Notes: generated by a model not told the origin, from the letters alone. A stretch of DNA of 64,000 nucleotides from Ricinus communis (GCF_019578655.1 NC_063264.1:18588429-18652428); one strand, 5' to 3'. Positions 22,765 through 34,710 are shown, numbered from the stretch's first letter. Numbers and translations are program-made.

Positions 22765-23110
22765 TTAGAAGTCCGAGTTCTCGCCTGAACCACCCATCTC
22801 GTCATCCGATCCAGTATCCATCACTTGGGTCTGCAAGGCTGGTAGTTGAAGGATCAGTGTATCGATCTGACATTGCCGAGTGTTAATCTGACGGTGCCGA
22901 TTGTCCAGTTTCCTATGCAATCCTTCATGGTCCCTCTGTTGAAAATCCAAAAGGAGATTTAGTTAGGACGTTTCATGCATACATGTATACATTTTGCATC
23001 TCATAATTTATTTTTGTTCTTTCCCACCAGTCTTTGCCAAGGACGAAGAACTGGCTTCTCACGGTGCTAATGAATGAATGTACGTGCTCGAACTGATAAT
23101 TTTAAACCTG
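22765..23110 (-). pseudogene. C-terminal exons of an upstream DUF7745-like unit, copy 2
   Basis: Minus strand: the exon ending RSQFFVLGKD (about 23070-23030) is followed by a GTGGGA donor at 23027, a 92-bp intron and the acceptor TTTTCAACAG at 22936. The last exon reads RDHEGLHRKLDNRHRQINTR, QCQIDTLILQ and an acidic end DTGSDDEMGGSGENSDF with a stop near 22766. The Gln/Arg/Leu pattern suggests a short coiled coil. The intron shows this came from a spliced gene or from an element that carries introns. Confidence 0.5.
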
Positions 23111-26100
23111 TATTTGATGTTTAGGATGCATATTATGAAGTAATTTGGATCAGAGTGTTATTAGGTAGGCCTGTGCGAATTTCCCATCGTTTTTATTAAG
23201 TTGGCTCATAAAATTTGGGACTACAAGAGTTGCTGAGCAGTGAACTCCTCTCTAGTTCTTGATTTGATTTTAGTTTATTCATCTTTACTTTTTTTATTTA
23301 TTCATATTTAGCTGTACTTTCTTCTTCTTATGGAATGAGGACTTTCACACTATGAAAACCACTTACAATCGAATCATTTAGGCTAGTGAGCATATTATTT
23401 CAGTCATCTACACTGCAGGAAATCTTGTTTTCGTTATTGGTTCTTTCAAGAACCTTACAGACTTCTCAAGTCTTATGCTAGCAAACATAGACTTATTGCT
23501 CACGTCCTTCTTTTCTTTTGCATTCTTTCTCTAACCTTGTGCTTAAATCAATTCAATTTAATCCTCATGCCTAGCCATATGGAAGAGAACAAGAACTTAT
23601 GATTTCTTTCCTTATCAGATCAGAAATCCTACCTATGTTCTTATTTTACTCGTTTCTTTTGTGCCTCTCTTTATAGTCTAATGGTTTAGTATTATTTAGG
23701 GAGCATAAACATGAGTGTTGAATGAAAGCATATGGAAGAGGAAATCATAGGCACTGATCTAATGCTTGGAAAAATGCAAAGAAATAAAATCAGTTGATCA
23801 AGTATTTATATTATTCTTCGAATGATCATAGATGAATCTTTTGGAAGAAAGAGGGAACAATGAGAATTAAGGCATGCCCAAATATTTTGATTCAAAATCT
23901 GCATCATTGCAATCCCCATCATTCCTTGTCCCTCTAGGCATAAAGACTCTTGATGATACAAGGATTGGCGTGACGAATCATAGGAACACAATTGGCAAGT
24001 TTGGCGAGTGGCATTGGGCTTAGCTCAATGATCAAGGAGGATGAGATGTAAATCCACTAGGATAAGGGAGAAAATCCTAGCATAATACAATTGAAAATGC
24101 AAACTTTTTCATGGTTGGGTTGCATATAATGAAGTAATATGGGTCAAAGAGTTATTAGGTAGGCCCATGTGAAGTTTCTCTTATTTTCGTTAAGCTAGCT
24201 CATAAGATTTGGGAATACAAGAGCTATTGATCAGTCAATTGCTCTCTAGTTCTTGATTTGACTTTGGTTTATTCATATTTATTTATTTATTTACTCATAT
24301 CTAGCTTGTAAGTTCCTCTTCTTATGGAATGAGGGCTTTCGCACTATGAAAACCGCAGGCAACCAAATAGTTAAGGCTATTATGCATATTATTTTCATCT
24401 TCTAAATTGCGAGAGATCAAGGTATTAGTTCTTTCAAGAACCTTGCATACTTATCAAGTCTTACGCTAGCGAATGTAGAGTTATCACTAATGTCCTTCCT
24501 TTCTTTTATGTTCTTTCTTTACCCTTGTGCTTAAATCAATTCTATTTGATTCTTACCCTTGTGTTTAAATCAATTCCATTTGATCCTTATGCTTAGCCAT
24601 ATGAAAGAGAACAAAGAACTTATGATTTCTTTCCTTATCGGGACCAAAATGCTACCTATGTGTCTTATTTTGTTTTTTTTTGTGCATCTTTGTCTAGTAT
24701 GATAGTTCAATTTTATTTGGGGTGCATAAGTACAATTGTTGAATGAAAGTGTGTAGAAGAGGTAATCACAGGCACCCGATCCAATACTTAAACAAATGCG
24801 AAGAAATAAAATTAGTTGATCGAGTATTGATATTCTTCAAATGAACACTAGACGAATCTTTTAAAGGAAATAGGGAATAACGAGAATCGAGGCATGCCCA
24901 AATATTCTGATTTAGGATTTGCACCATTTTGATCTCCATCATTTCTTGTTCCTTTATGCACAAGGACTCTTAATGACACATGGATTGGCATAAGGAATCA
25001 TGGGAATGCAATGACGAGCTTGACTAGTGGCATTAGGGCTTAGCTTAATGATCAAGTAGGATGAGATGTAAATCCATGCACATAAGGTAGAAATCATGTT
25101 GTTTTCGATTAATCCAAGTGCAATACACTTGGAATGCGAGCTTTTTGATGTTTGGCACGCATATAATGATGTTATTTGGGTCAGAGCTTTAATTTGGTAG
25201 GTCCACATGAATTTCCCTTTGTTTTCACCAAGCTGGCTCATAAAATTTGGGATTATGAGTGTTGTTGACCAATCAACTCCTCTCTAGTTCTTGATTTGAC
25301 TTTAGTTTATTCATCTTTTTTTATTTATATATTCATATTTAGCTTCTAGTTTCTTCCTCTTTTAGAATGAGGGTTTTTGCACTATTAAAACCGCATTCAA
25401 CTGAATACTTGAGGATAGTGAGCATATTATTTTAGTTTTGTAGCTTGCGAGAAATCAAGTTATGGGTTTTCTCAAGAACTTTGTGAACTTATCAACACTT
25501 TCTTTTGTACTTTTCATTTACCCTTGCATTTAAATCGATTCGATTTGATTCTTACGCTTAGTCGAATAGAAGAGAACAAAGAACTTTTGATCTCATCCCT
25601 TATCAGATCCAAAATCCTATCTATATAATCATTTTGTTTGTCTCTTTTTTGCCTCTCTTTTTAATCTTTATATATTATGATGGTTTGGTTTTATTTGAGG
25701 AGCATAAACACGATTACTGAGTGAAAGAGCGTGGAAGAGGCAATCACAGGCACTGATCCAATCCTTAGGCAAATGTGAAGAAAGAAGATTAGTTGATCAA
25801 GTATTTATATCATTAGAAAATTATTTGATCAAGTATTTATATTATTCTTTGAATGATCATGGATGAATCTTCTGGTGGAAATAAGGAACGACGAGGATCA
25901 AAACACTATTAAGGTCTCTATGATTTTTTATTCCTTTAGGCATGAGGACTCCTGATGACATAAAGATTGGCTTAAGGAATCATGAGAATGCAATTGACAA
26001 CCTTGACCGGTTGTATTAGGGCTCAACTTGATGATCAAGTAGGAAGAGATGTAAATCCACACGTGTAAGGGAGAAATCGTGTTGCTTTTGATTAATCCAA

Positions 26101-26228
26101 CTGTGAATGAGTGCGTTTTAATGTTTGCAGGCATACAATAAAGTGAATTGGGCCGAAGAGTTATTAGGTACGCCGATGCGAATTTCCCCTTATGTTCATT
26201 AAGGAATCATGGGAATGCAATTGATAAG
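23111..26228 (+). repeat. R1k: three tandem units of about 1 kb
   Basis: A repeated anchor, ATGATCAAG-AGGA followed by GATGTAAATCCA, occurs at about 24029, 25049 and 26031, and another, AGTTCTTGATTTGACTTT, at about 23254, 24258 and 25287. The period is about 980-1025 bp. Each unit ends in a CCTTAGGAATCATGGGAATGC-like block. The units differ by many substitutions and small indels. They are noncoding: short frames on both strands are not shared between units. A fourth unit is at 34711-35611 and inverted pieces are at 901-4496. At 26229 the array meets a CRM-like LTR. Confidence 0.8.
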
Positions 26229-26963
26229 CTTGACCGATGGAATTAGGTCTGATACGGATGGGCTAGCACAAGAAAAGCTTGAAGATGATGGAATTTATGA
26301 GGAGTATGCAAGGAAAGCTAAGGGTGCTAAAGATGGGCTAAGCTTACTACAAGGCCCAATAACAAGGTCTAGAGCTAAGAAGTTGCAACAAGCTTTAAAG
26401 GGCTATATACAAGATTGGGCTAGCAATGAGAGTCAATTTGAAGGTTCAAGATCCACAACTATTAAGGAGCATCAAGATTGGGCTTTATTAACTCTATTGG
26501 AAGTCCAAGCCCATGAAGAACCAATGAAGTCTGAATTATGCTTATAGGCCTTGGTTTAGTTTTATTTTTAAACATTGAGATTATTTAAGGCATATTAGTG
26601 TTTTCCTATTAGTTCTCTTCTAGGGTTTATTTCAAGTCTATTTAACTTGAACCAAGCCATATGTTACAAAACGTTTTTGATTATTAATGATATTTCATTA
26701 TTTTAGCAACAATTGCTTGAATTCTTGAATTCTTGTTGAATGCATTTAACACTTATCAAACATTTTATCTATCTTTATAGCATGCTAGGATTAGGGTTTA
26801 AAGAACTGAGTTTTCTTTTGGGTCTAATTCCATTAATCAACTTTATAATCTGATCTAGCGTTATCTGACGATTTAATTCAATTTGTTAGTGGATTTCTAG
26901 GTTAGTGATATACGGGTTCATAACTATTAGAGTTCGTATATTTTATTCCTAAAGGTTCTTAAG
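26229..26963 (+). mobile_element. CRM-like LTR, 5' part missing
   Basis: Nearly the same sequence as 6357-7077. It contains an open frame (26209-26547) with GPITRSRAKKLQQALKGYIQ, like the tail of CRM-type pol. The LTR end is placed before the PBS-like TGGTATTAGAGA at 26967-26978 (tRNA-iMet type). The U3 start is replaced by R1k sequence. Confidence 0.6.
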
Positions 26964-26966
26964 ATT

Positions 26967-27849
26967 TGGTATTAGAGATTTGGCTATTGAAAATCAGATT
27001 GTGTATCCTTACTCTTTCAAGTTATTGAGTTGTTTCTTTAAGTTTTTGTGAAGGTATTTTGGCTTCTTAGAGATCTTGGAGTGGAGGTACGATTGTGATC
27101 TTGATTTACATTATCATTCTTATTTTTGTGTAATTTCATATTCATATCTAGTTAAAAAGAAAGTATAAAAAAAGAGAGAAAAGTATTAAAAAATTGAATC
27201 TTGAAGAAGTTTTCGCAATCTTGAAAGCTCTCTTGAATTTCTTGATTTTGTTGAACTATCTTGTGTATTTTCTTGAAAATTTTAATTCTTGATTTCATTT
27301 TTGAGTATTTGTAGGGGCTAATCTTGTTATTCACATTTTCTTTGACAGAGAAGCTTCCTATATTTTAGGAAGTGGTGTAGCTAGAAAGTAGCTAATCTAT
27401 TCAATTCAGTGAGATAAGAGGATTTGCTTAGTAGATCTAATTATATTGACAACAAACCAACTAGAGAATAGATCAAACTCTAAAAATACAATCTCATATC
27501 CTAATTGCTTATTGATTCCATGAATTTTCTCCTTCTTTTCTCCTTTTTAATTGTTCTTGAGCTTTTGGACAGAATTGAGAGAATTGGTGCGCAAGGATTG
27601 TTCAAGCAATTTTTATTAACTTTTTTAGAGACTTTTGTTTCTAATCTAATTGTCTATTGATTAAACAACATTATTGAAGGTTTTAAATTGATCTTGAAGT
27701 CTAAAATTGGGTTTTGGTTGTTGTTTGATTGGAGAAAGGATACAAGAACCCAAATTACAATCTTGCTTTCTTAGAGGTTTTTCTTCAACTCTTGCCTTGT
27801 AATTCTGCTTCTTTAGTAATTTCTATTACTTTTCATCATTCTTGATTGA
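26967..27849 (+). mobile_element. PBS and leader of a CRM-like element
   Basis: TGGTATTAGAGA at 26967-26978 is two changes from the tRNA-Met site TGGTATCAGAGC. The following 870 bp are AT-rich noncoding leader. The element is interrupted at 27850 by the LTR of element C; bases ATTGA at 27845-27849 would be the left target duplication, but the right side is lost. Confidence 0.5.
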
Positions 27850-29313
27850 TGATGTAGATGATTATATGCATAATTATTAATTGTTTATTAGTCGTTTATT
27901 CGTGTATTTGAGTCATATTTATTCCTGTTTGATCGCACTTTGGTATGTTTCTAAGTTTTTCAGGTTTTCGAACTCATTGATGGGAAATTGATGATTTCTA
28001 GGCAGAAACCAAGCTATATGGATGATTTACGCATATTAGATGTCTGTCGAGGTCGATTCCTTGATTAGCATGCAATTCGAGGCCTTCGGACAGGCAATTG
28101 CACGACCATGCACATTTGCACGGCCTCCCTTGCCCTTTGCACGGAGCCTGCATTGTGGCACGGGCCATTGCACGGGCCAATGCACGGCCTGCACGCCATG
28201 CATATTAGCACGGTATTGCACAGGCCATGCATATTTGCACGGGTCGTGGCACGGGTCATGGCACGGGCCATTGCACGGGGTAGTTCACTTCTGCCTATAA
28301 GTAGGCGCACGTAAAATGAGAAAGGGTTCCGCTTCTGATTTTTAGACTTCTCTACGCGTGCGACCCCTCACTTCTACACCTATGGTCTAGACATTTTGAG
28401 AGACCAACATCGTAAAGGAGTGATTTGGGAGATTTAAGCAAAGATTGAAGGTTCTAGACGATTGACCGAGACATCCGAGATCCATACTTGAGGCTGGTTT
28501 CAGAATTGGCACTTGCGACATTTCCACTCCGATTCGAGAGAAGAGGGGTTACATGTTCCAATTCCTTTTCTTTTATTTATTTTCTTTTGTATTTGTTTCT
28601 TTCATTATGAGTAGCTAGGGCTGCCGAACCTATTGGGGTTCACCTTTGTTAATGGATTGTGTTTAACTGTTAGATATTTATTTGCCATTCTTGTAATCTT
28701 CTTACTGTTTAGTAATAAAATTTGATTCAATTATTTTGAGACGTTGAATTAATTGTCTTTTGGGTTGTTTCTTGACATTGAGAAATGCTTGTTACAACTA
28801 GAAATTAAATAGTAAGAACTGGTAATTAACACTTAGAGATAAGGTTAATTCACTCGCCGGATTAAGAACTAAAAACTCTTAATAGATCTAAATGACGCTT
28901 AATGCTAATCTGTAATAATTTGATAGAAAGAGATTCCATTAGGTTAGTGCAGGTTTAGGAATTCGGTGAGCTCGAGAGAAGAGCCGAGTTCGATTCAGGA
29001 TTTAGGCGCGGGTAGCAAGATTGGTAGTTTATAAAATTAACCTTAGAATTCCATCACTTAGGTCCCCTTTGGGTTTGCTTCTTTGTTATGGTTGTCTTTT
29101 GATTGCTAGTTGCTGTTGTTCCTTTATTTGCATTTATAAGCATTAGTTAATTAATTTAGCCTTCTCACACCTTATTTTAGACTAAATAACATAGCGAATA
29201 GTAGTAACTTTAGGTTCACCCGATCTCCAGGGATACGACCTTTATACTCACTAGTGCTAGACCGCATCGATAGGTTCACTGTCTTAGGTGTAGGTTGCAT
29301 TATTAGCCCATCA
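27850..29313 (+). mobile_element. 5' LTR of Athila-like element C
   Basis: 1464 bp, TGATGTAGAT to GCCCATCA. U3 has a run of GCACGGGCC/GGCCATTGCACGG units at about 28085-28285, with a TATA-like CCTATAAG at about 28294-28301 just downstream. The 3' LTR (33167-34048) is close to identical over its length except for this GC-rich run, which is about 200 bp here and about 120 bp there. Over 28560-28790, compared by eye, only about five bases differ, so the insertion is fairly recent. Confidence 0.9.
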
Positions 29314-29319
29314 TGTTTT

Positions 29320-29337
29320 TGGCGCCGTTGTCAGGGA
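29320..29337 (+). other. tRNA-Asp-type primer binding site (element C)
   Basis: TGGCGCCGTTGTCAGGGA, two changes from the perfect site in element B, 6 bases after the LTR end. Confidence 0.85.
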
Positions 29338-29473
29338 ATTAATGAACTAGAGTGAATGGTTTTTGTGTTAGTTTAGTCATTATCTATTTATTTATTTATT
29401 CTTTATTTTTTTATTTTTTATTTTATTATTTTTGTTGATTAGTGGTTGTTTGGTTGTCGGTTTCAAGTAGTTT

Positions 29474-30361
29474 ATGACCAGGAGCTCTAACCCTAATCCC
29501 ATAGCACCCTTATCTTACCTAGAGCACTCACTTAGATTATTGAGACGACATTTGCAGGCAGTTGAGGAGGAGGACGGAGTTACACTTCAGGTTCAAGGAG
29601 CTGACACGATGGAGAACCTCAACCCCTAGGCTGATGATCAGAGGACGATGTATGAGTTTGCTCTACCATCTTTGGATGAGATAAAAACTAGTATAGTCTG
29701 ACCTGCTGTAGCGGCCAATAATTTTGAAATAAAAGCCAACGTCATCCAGATGATCCAGTAGATCGTGTAGTTTGGAGGATTACGCTGCGGGGATCCCAAT
29801 GCTCATATATCCAACTTCTTGGAGATTTGTGAAACATTCAAGATAAATGGAACAATCGATGACGCCATTCGACTGAGATTGTTTCCATTTTCCTTGAGGG
29901 ACAGAGCTAAGAGACGGTTGCAATCTCTTCCATAGCAGACGATTACTACTTGGAAGGCGTTGGCCGAAAAAATTTTATATAAGTATTTTCCTCCCGCTAA
30001 AAGTGCAAGACTTAGAAATGACATATCTTCTTTTGTGCAGTTTGATGATGAAAGCATGTACGATGCATAGGAGAGGTTTAAGGATCTTTTGAGATGCTGC
30101 CCACATCACGAATTGCTAGTGTGGATGCAAGTTCAAACCTTCTACAGCGGGTTGAACCTTATGACGAGGTAGATGGTGGATGCTGCAGCAGGTGGAGCGC
30201 TAAATAGTAAGAAGCCCGAGCAGGCTCAGAATTTGATAGAGGAAATGGCCATGAATAATTATCAGTGGCAATCCTCTAGGAGCCGACCAGGAAGACAAGG
30301 AGTGGTTAACCAAATAGATTCTACAGCAGCCTTGGTAGTTCAGTACGTTTTTAGATATTTT
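29474..30361 (+). pseudogene. Athila-like gag of element C, defective
   Basis: Starts ATG at 29474 (MTRSSNPNPIAPLSYLEHSL). The capsid region includes NFLEICETFKINGTIDDAIR and LRLFPFSLRDRAKR (29815-29920), FKDLLRCCPHHELLVWMQVQ (30080-30140) and MVDAAAGGALNSKKPEQAQN. At least six in-frame stops are present (about 29628, 29700, 29759, 29768, 29934, 30070), most explained by CAG or CGA changing to TAG or TGA. At about 30335 the frame jumps to sequence that in element B lies just before protease, so the zinc-knuckle region (about 770 bp in B) is deleted, with TTCAGTA shared at the joint. Confidence 0.85.
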
Positions 30362-31061
30362 TAGACAATTGCATATTAACTTGCCTTTTATTGATGCATT
30401 GGAGCAGATGCCAAAGTATGCCAAGTTCTTAAAGGACATACTTAGCAAAAAAAGGAAGTTGGAGGAGGTAGCCTATGTTCAACTTAACGAGGAGTGCTCA
30501 GTGGTGTTTCAGAGCAAGTTGCTAGAGAAACGTCATGTTCTAGGCAGTTTCACTATTCCTTGCACTTTATGTAATTTGTGTGTTGATGATGCATTAGCTG
30601 ATTTGGGGGCTAGCATAATTGTCATGCCTACTAGTTTGTTCATTAAGCTAGTTTTGGGGGAGGCAAAATCCACTAGGTTGTGCATTCAATTAGGTGACCG
30701 TTCTGTTAAGCTTCCTAGGGGAATTGTGGAGAATGTGCTAGTCAAGGTAGATAAGTTCATATTTCCTGTGGACTTTGTGGTTATGGATATGGATAATGAG
30801 CATGGTGTACCATTGATTTTGGGGAGACCTTTCCTTGCCACAGCTAGAGCTAAAATAGATGTATTTGAGGGGAAGTTAGAACTTAATGTAGGGGATGACT
30901 GTGTTACTTTTAGTTTACCCCCATTTGACAGTTCTTCCACCGACCATGTTCATGCCATTTGTAGTATTGATGGAATTGGTCCTGCATGTAATAAACAACC
31001 ACAGGATGTACAAATGGATGATGCTATACATGTTTCTTTCCCTGTTAATATGTGTTATTAA
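30362..31061 (+). pseudogene. Athila-like protease region of element C
   Basis: Open for 230 codons (30369-31061). NLPFIDALEQMPKYAKFLKD is followed by the retropepsin core ALADLGASIIVMPTSLF at about 30594-30645, with the Athila D-L-G-A-S signature, then LPRGIVENVLVKVDKFIFPVDF and VPLILGRPFLATARAKIDV. It would process the polyprotein. It is the best preserved protease of its kind in the window, but its upstream Gag is broken and no RT follows, so it is unlikely to be made in a functional context. Confidence 0.82.
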
Positions 31062-31076
31062 TCTGAAGAAAACAAC

Positions 31077-31331
31077 TTGTATCAATTTGAGACTTTGTGC
31101 CATGATAAACCCGAGAAGGGTAGTTACAAGTTTGTTTTTGGCAGGTCACTTAGCCGAAATTCGGAGTGGATGAATGGACATCCCAAATCGGTGCAGAGAG
31201 CACCTCCTTGGTCATATACCGCACACATAGGACCTTCTCATTGCGCTTATATGCCTCGAGCCCCAACTTACTTTGAGCCCACCTTCTCAATTTGCCCGCG
31301 ATGCAAGAATGCTGCTGCAGAATCCACCTAG
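31077..31331 (+). CDS. Short unrecognised ORF in element C
   Basis: 84 codons, starting MYQFETLCHDKPEKGSYKFV and ending SICPRCKNAAAEST. It sits where RT would begin in a complete element. I do not recognise it. The CPRC near the end is not enough for a zinc-binding claim. It could be a captured fragment or chance. Confidence 0.25.
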   Translation: MYQFETLCHDKPEKGSYKFVFGRSLSRNSEWMNGHPKSVQRAPPWSYTAHIGPSHCAYMPRAPTYFEPTFSICPRCKNAAAEST

Positions 31332-33166
31332 ACAACTCGAATCTATTTATGCTTTTTGAATTTTTGGACATCTTTTTATTTATGTAGTTATTTATTTTAG
31401 TTAGATACTTCAGTTTGTTTTTAGTTTGTTTTATTTTGAGGAGATTTTATTTTATTGAACCTTTTACTAGATGTTGCTTGGGATGTGTTTATCCTTGAGT
31501 TTTGCAGGAGTTAGCTTACTATGCTCATGCGTAATTTTGAGGACTAAATATATTTTTGGAGCGTTAAAGCAGACATCACGGGTAGTATCCAGTAGACTTT
31601 CTAGTTCTTATCTCTTTATGTTGTCTTGTTTTTCTTTTAGCTTTCCATTTTTTTTGTGGACTCCCATAATTTGTTTCTTTGTGCGTATTTTATTTCTTTT
31701 TGGAATGCCTACCTTGTTCACACTAAGGATAGTGTTTTTCTCAAGTGTGGGGTAGGTACCTTATTTTTGTGCAGGTACCAATTTTGTTTCTGCTATTTTT
31801 ATCTTGCTTTCATTTCCCTTATTGATAGAGTCCATTCATTCTTACCGTCCTTATCTTGAGTTTTGTTTTAATCAAGTAGTTGATAATTTTTCTCTTTTGA
31901 ATGGATACCCGTATAGTTTTTTATCGAATCTTGTTGAAAGAAGGCAGTGAACGAATCTCTTAATTTCAATCAAGCCAGGTAAAACTGGTGTTTTTCCTTA
32001 ATTGTTTTCATTTTACTTTATCTCGGATATAGAACACTGTTAATATTGATGCTTATTAGATTTTTTGATTGTTTAAACTTTGGTTTAAGAATTCATGAAA
32101 TTTTATCCCATTCAAATGGTGAGGCTTTTATGCTCCTTCTATTTTTTATTAGTGAGCATTGTGCAGAATTTTTGCTTCTAGAACTTGCTTTATGATGACG
32201 TTTGAGATTAAATGAATTTTTGATAGTCATGAGATGATTCAGGCACTTAGGAATTACACAATTTGACAAAAAGCCTAACCCTGTTTTTCCCTTAGTGAAC
32301 CCATTTTGAGCCTTAGCCTTTTTCTTTCACTGTAATTTACCTTTGACACTCATTTTATCACACTTCTATTCATTCTACCATTCTTTCTACCATTATTGCT
32401 AGAAATTATGTATGTTTATGCTGCATTTCATTTTGGATCAATTTGCATATACTCACTAAGTTACGAGATTTTCCATAGATGCTCCCTTCAATCCAAATGG
32501 TACATATCATTTTACTACTTTGATTGAGCATTGTATTACTTCATCCTGCATTATCTGTTGTTGCAGGATTTAGAAAAAGAAAAAGAAAAAGAAGAAAAAA
32601 CAAATAATTTCGAGCATCTTATTATTAGAACAACTTAGTATTCAATTTTGGTACAACATCTGATCCTTGGCTATATTCTTGCATTAACTGCGTAATTTTC
32701 CAGCAACTATTAGCTCATTTTCCATATTTCTCCGTACCCTACCTTAACCCTATTACAACCTGGCTCAAGACCCTTTAATCATGTTTATTGACTATTTTCA
32801 CAGTGGTGGAGATTGGTTCTATAAGCAAGCTTATGGTAAGCACCTTTTTCTGTACTTTTGCGTTGAGAGCTTGGCCATATTCTTTCACCTATATACACTC
32901 GTGTGTTTTGAGTGACATCTTGTAAGACATGGTTCTCGAATTCTCAGTTTGGATGGTTTATCATTTTAATTTTAACACCTTTATTAACTTTGTTCTTTGT
33001 CTCAATGATTTAGTGATTTGGGGATTTTAAGAAAATTCGTCACGGAGTTTTGAGACTTGTTTTAAGCCAACCTCCTGCAAAGTATTTGATTGAGTTATTG
33101 GTATCTGTTTGAGGAGTGCGTTGTTGATTGCTTGAGGACAAGCAAACGCTTAAGTGTAGGGTAGTT
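31332..33166 (+). mobile_element. 3' noncoding part of element C
   Basis: No RT, RNase H, integrase or envelope-position gene is visible. It holds the Athila-type tract with AAGGATAGTGTTTTTC then CAAGTGTGGGGTAGG at about 31725-31757, and GCTTGAGGACAAGCAAACGC then TTAAGTGTAGGGTAG (33130-33165), which acts as the polypurine region before the 3' LTR. Confidence 0.75.
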
Positions 33167-34048
33167 TGATGTAGATTATTCTACACATATTTATTAATTG
33201 TTTATCAGTCGTTTATTCGTGTATTTGAGTCATATTTATTCATGTTTGATCGCACTTTGGTATGTTTCTAAGTTTTTCAGGTTTTCAGACTCATTGATGG
33301 GAAATTGATTGATTTCTGGGCAGAAACCAAGCTATATGGATGATTTACGCATACTAGATGTTTGTCGGAGTCGATTCCTTGATTAGCGTGCAATTCGAGG
33401 CCTTCGGACGGGCAATTGCACGGCCCGTTGCACGACCTCCCTTAGCGTGCAATTCTAGTCCTTCAAACGGGCAATTACACTGCCCATTGCACGACCTCCC
33501 TTACTCGTTGCATGGGCCATGGCACGGGCTAGGGCACTTGTGCCTATAAGTAGGCGCACGTAAAATGAGAAAGGGTTCCGCTTCTGATTTCTAGACTTCT
33601 CTACGCGCGCGACCCCTCACTTCTACACCTATGTTCTAGACATTTTGAGAGACCAACATCATTTCAAAGGAATGATTTGGGAGATTCAAGCAAAGATTGA
33701 ATGTTCTAGACGATTGACCGAGACATCCGAGATCCATACTTGAGGCTGGTTTCAGAATTGGCACTTGCGACATTTCCACTCCGATTCGAGAGAAGAGGGG
33801 TTACATGTTCCAATTCCTTTTCTTTTATTTCTTTTCTTTTGTATTTGTTTCTTTCATTATGAGTAGCTAGGGCTGCCGAACCTATTGGGGTTCACCTTTG
33901 TTGATGGATTGTGTTTAACTGTTAGAATTTTATTTGCCATTCTTGTAATCTTCTTACTGTTTAGTAATAAAATTTGATTTAATTATTTTGAGACGTTGAA
34001 TTAATTGTCTTTTGGGTTGTTTCTTGATATTGAGAAATGTTTGTTACA
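33167..34048 (+). mobile_element. 3' LTR of element C, truncated
   Basis: Matches the first part of 27850-29313 and stops at TTGTTACA (34048), about 580 bp short. The joint to the next sequence shares GTTACA. Its GC-rich U3 run (about 33405-33535) is shorter than in the 5' LTR. Confidence 0.88.
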
Positions 34049-34710
34049 CGAGGAGTCATACTACAACTAGGAATCATAATCCAACTAGGATTGTACACGA
34101 GCCACTCAAATATGATGGACCTCTAGATACTCCTATCAACTTCATTGAATATATGGAGGCATGGAAAAGTCAAAATAGGCCCAAAATAAAGAAGTCAAGC
34201 TATTTGCATTCCAGTACTCAAGCATGAGCCGCTTATTACATGTTACTTAAGCCCAAATGTCATGTTTATTATTTGGGCTAGGGTTGGATGAATTTTAGGA
34301 GTATTTGTTCATTTAAAGAGGTCTTTTGGTAGTTGAAAGTGTTGTTTTAAGTTATCCTTTTAGTTTAGGAGTTCTATTCCTAATCTTATTATTATATGCT
34401 TCCTTATCATTATAGAATTATGTTTTTCGAAGGCCTACATAAGCTAGTACGACTTTCTATGTAAAAGGTTTATTGAATATTGATTATTTTGGAGTTAATT
34501 CTATTCTTTTGTTCTTTATGAACTTGGTGAATTTATAAAGTGAAGACTTGGTATTTTACAAACTTAGTTTAATCGAAACCTTTGTTCATATTAAATAGCC
34601 TTTAATTGATTATAATTAAGGTTCTTAAGTACAAGTTATTTAAGGGTCTTGTTGGGAGTTGTAGTTTCTTTGCTTGATTAGGTGAATGATCCTCGGTGAA
34701 GACATCAACA
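34049..34710 (+). repeat. LTR fragment of family E
   Basis: Begins with a repetitive AACTAGGAATCATAATCC-like stretch and continues to a segment near 34430-34470 shared with 7358-7385. It is noncoding apart from a 71-codon frame (34012-34227) that crosses the joint with element C and is therefore not a gene. Confidence 0.45.

Noticed and set aside
28085..28285. CRISPR-like spaced repeats in the CACGG array
   Set aside because: Units are irregular, without uniform spacers, in a plant retrotransposon LTR.
28036..28314. Overlapping frames rich in Arg, Ala, His and Cys on both strands
   Set aside because: They arise from the GC-rich CACGGGCC repeat array in the U3 of an LTR. The frames are not kept in the 3' LTR copy.
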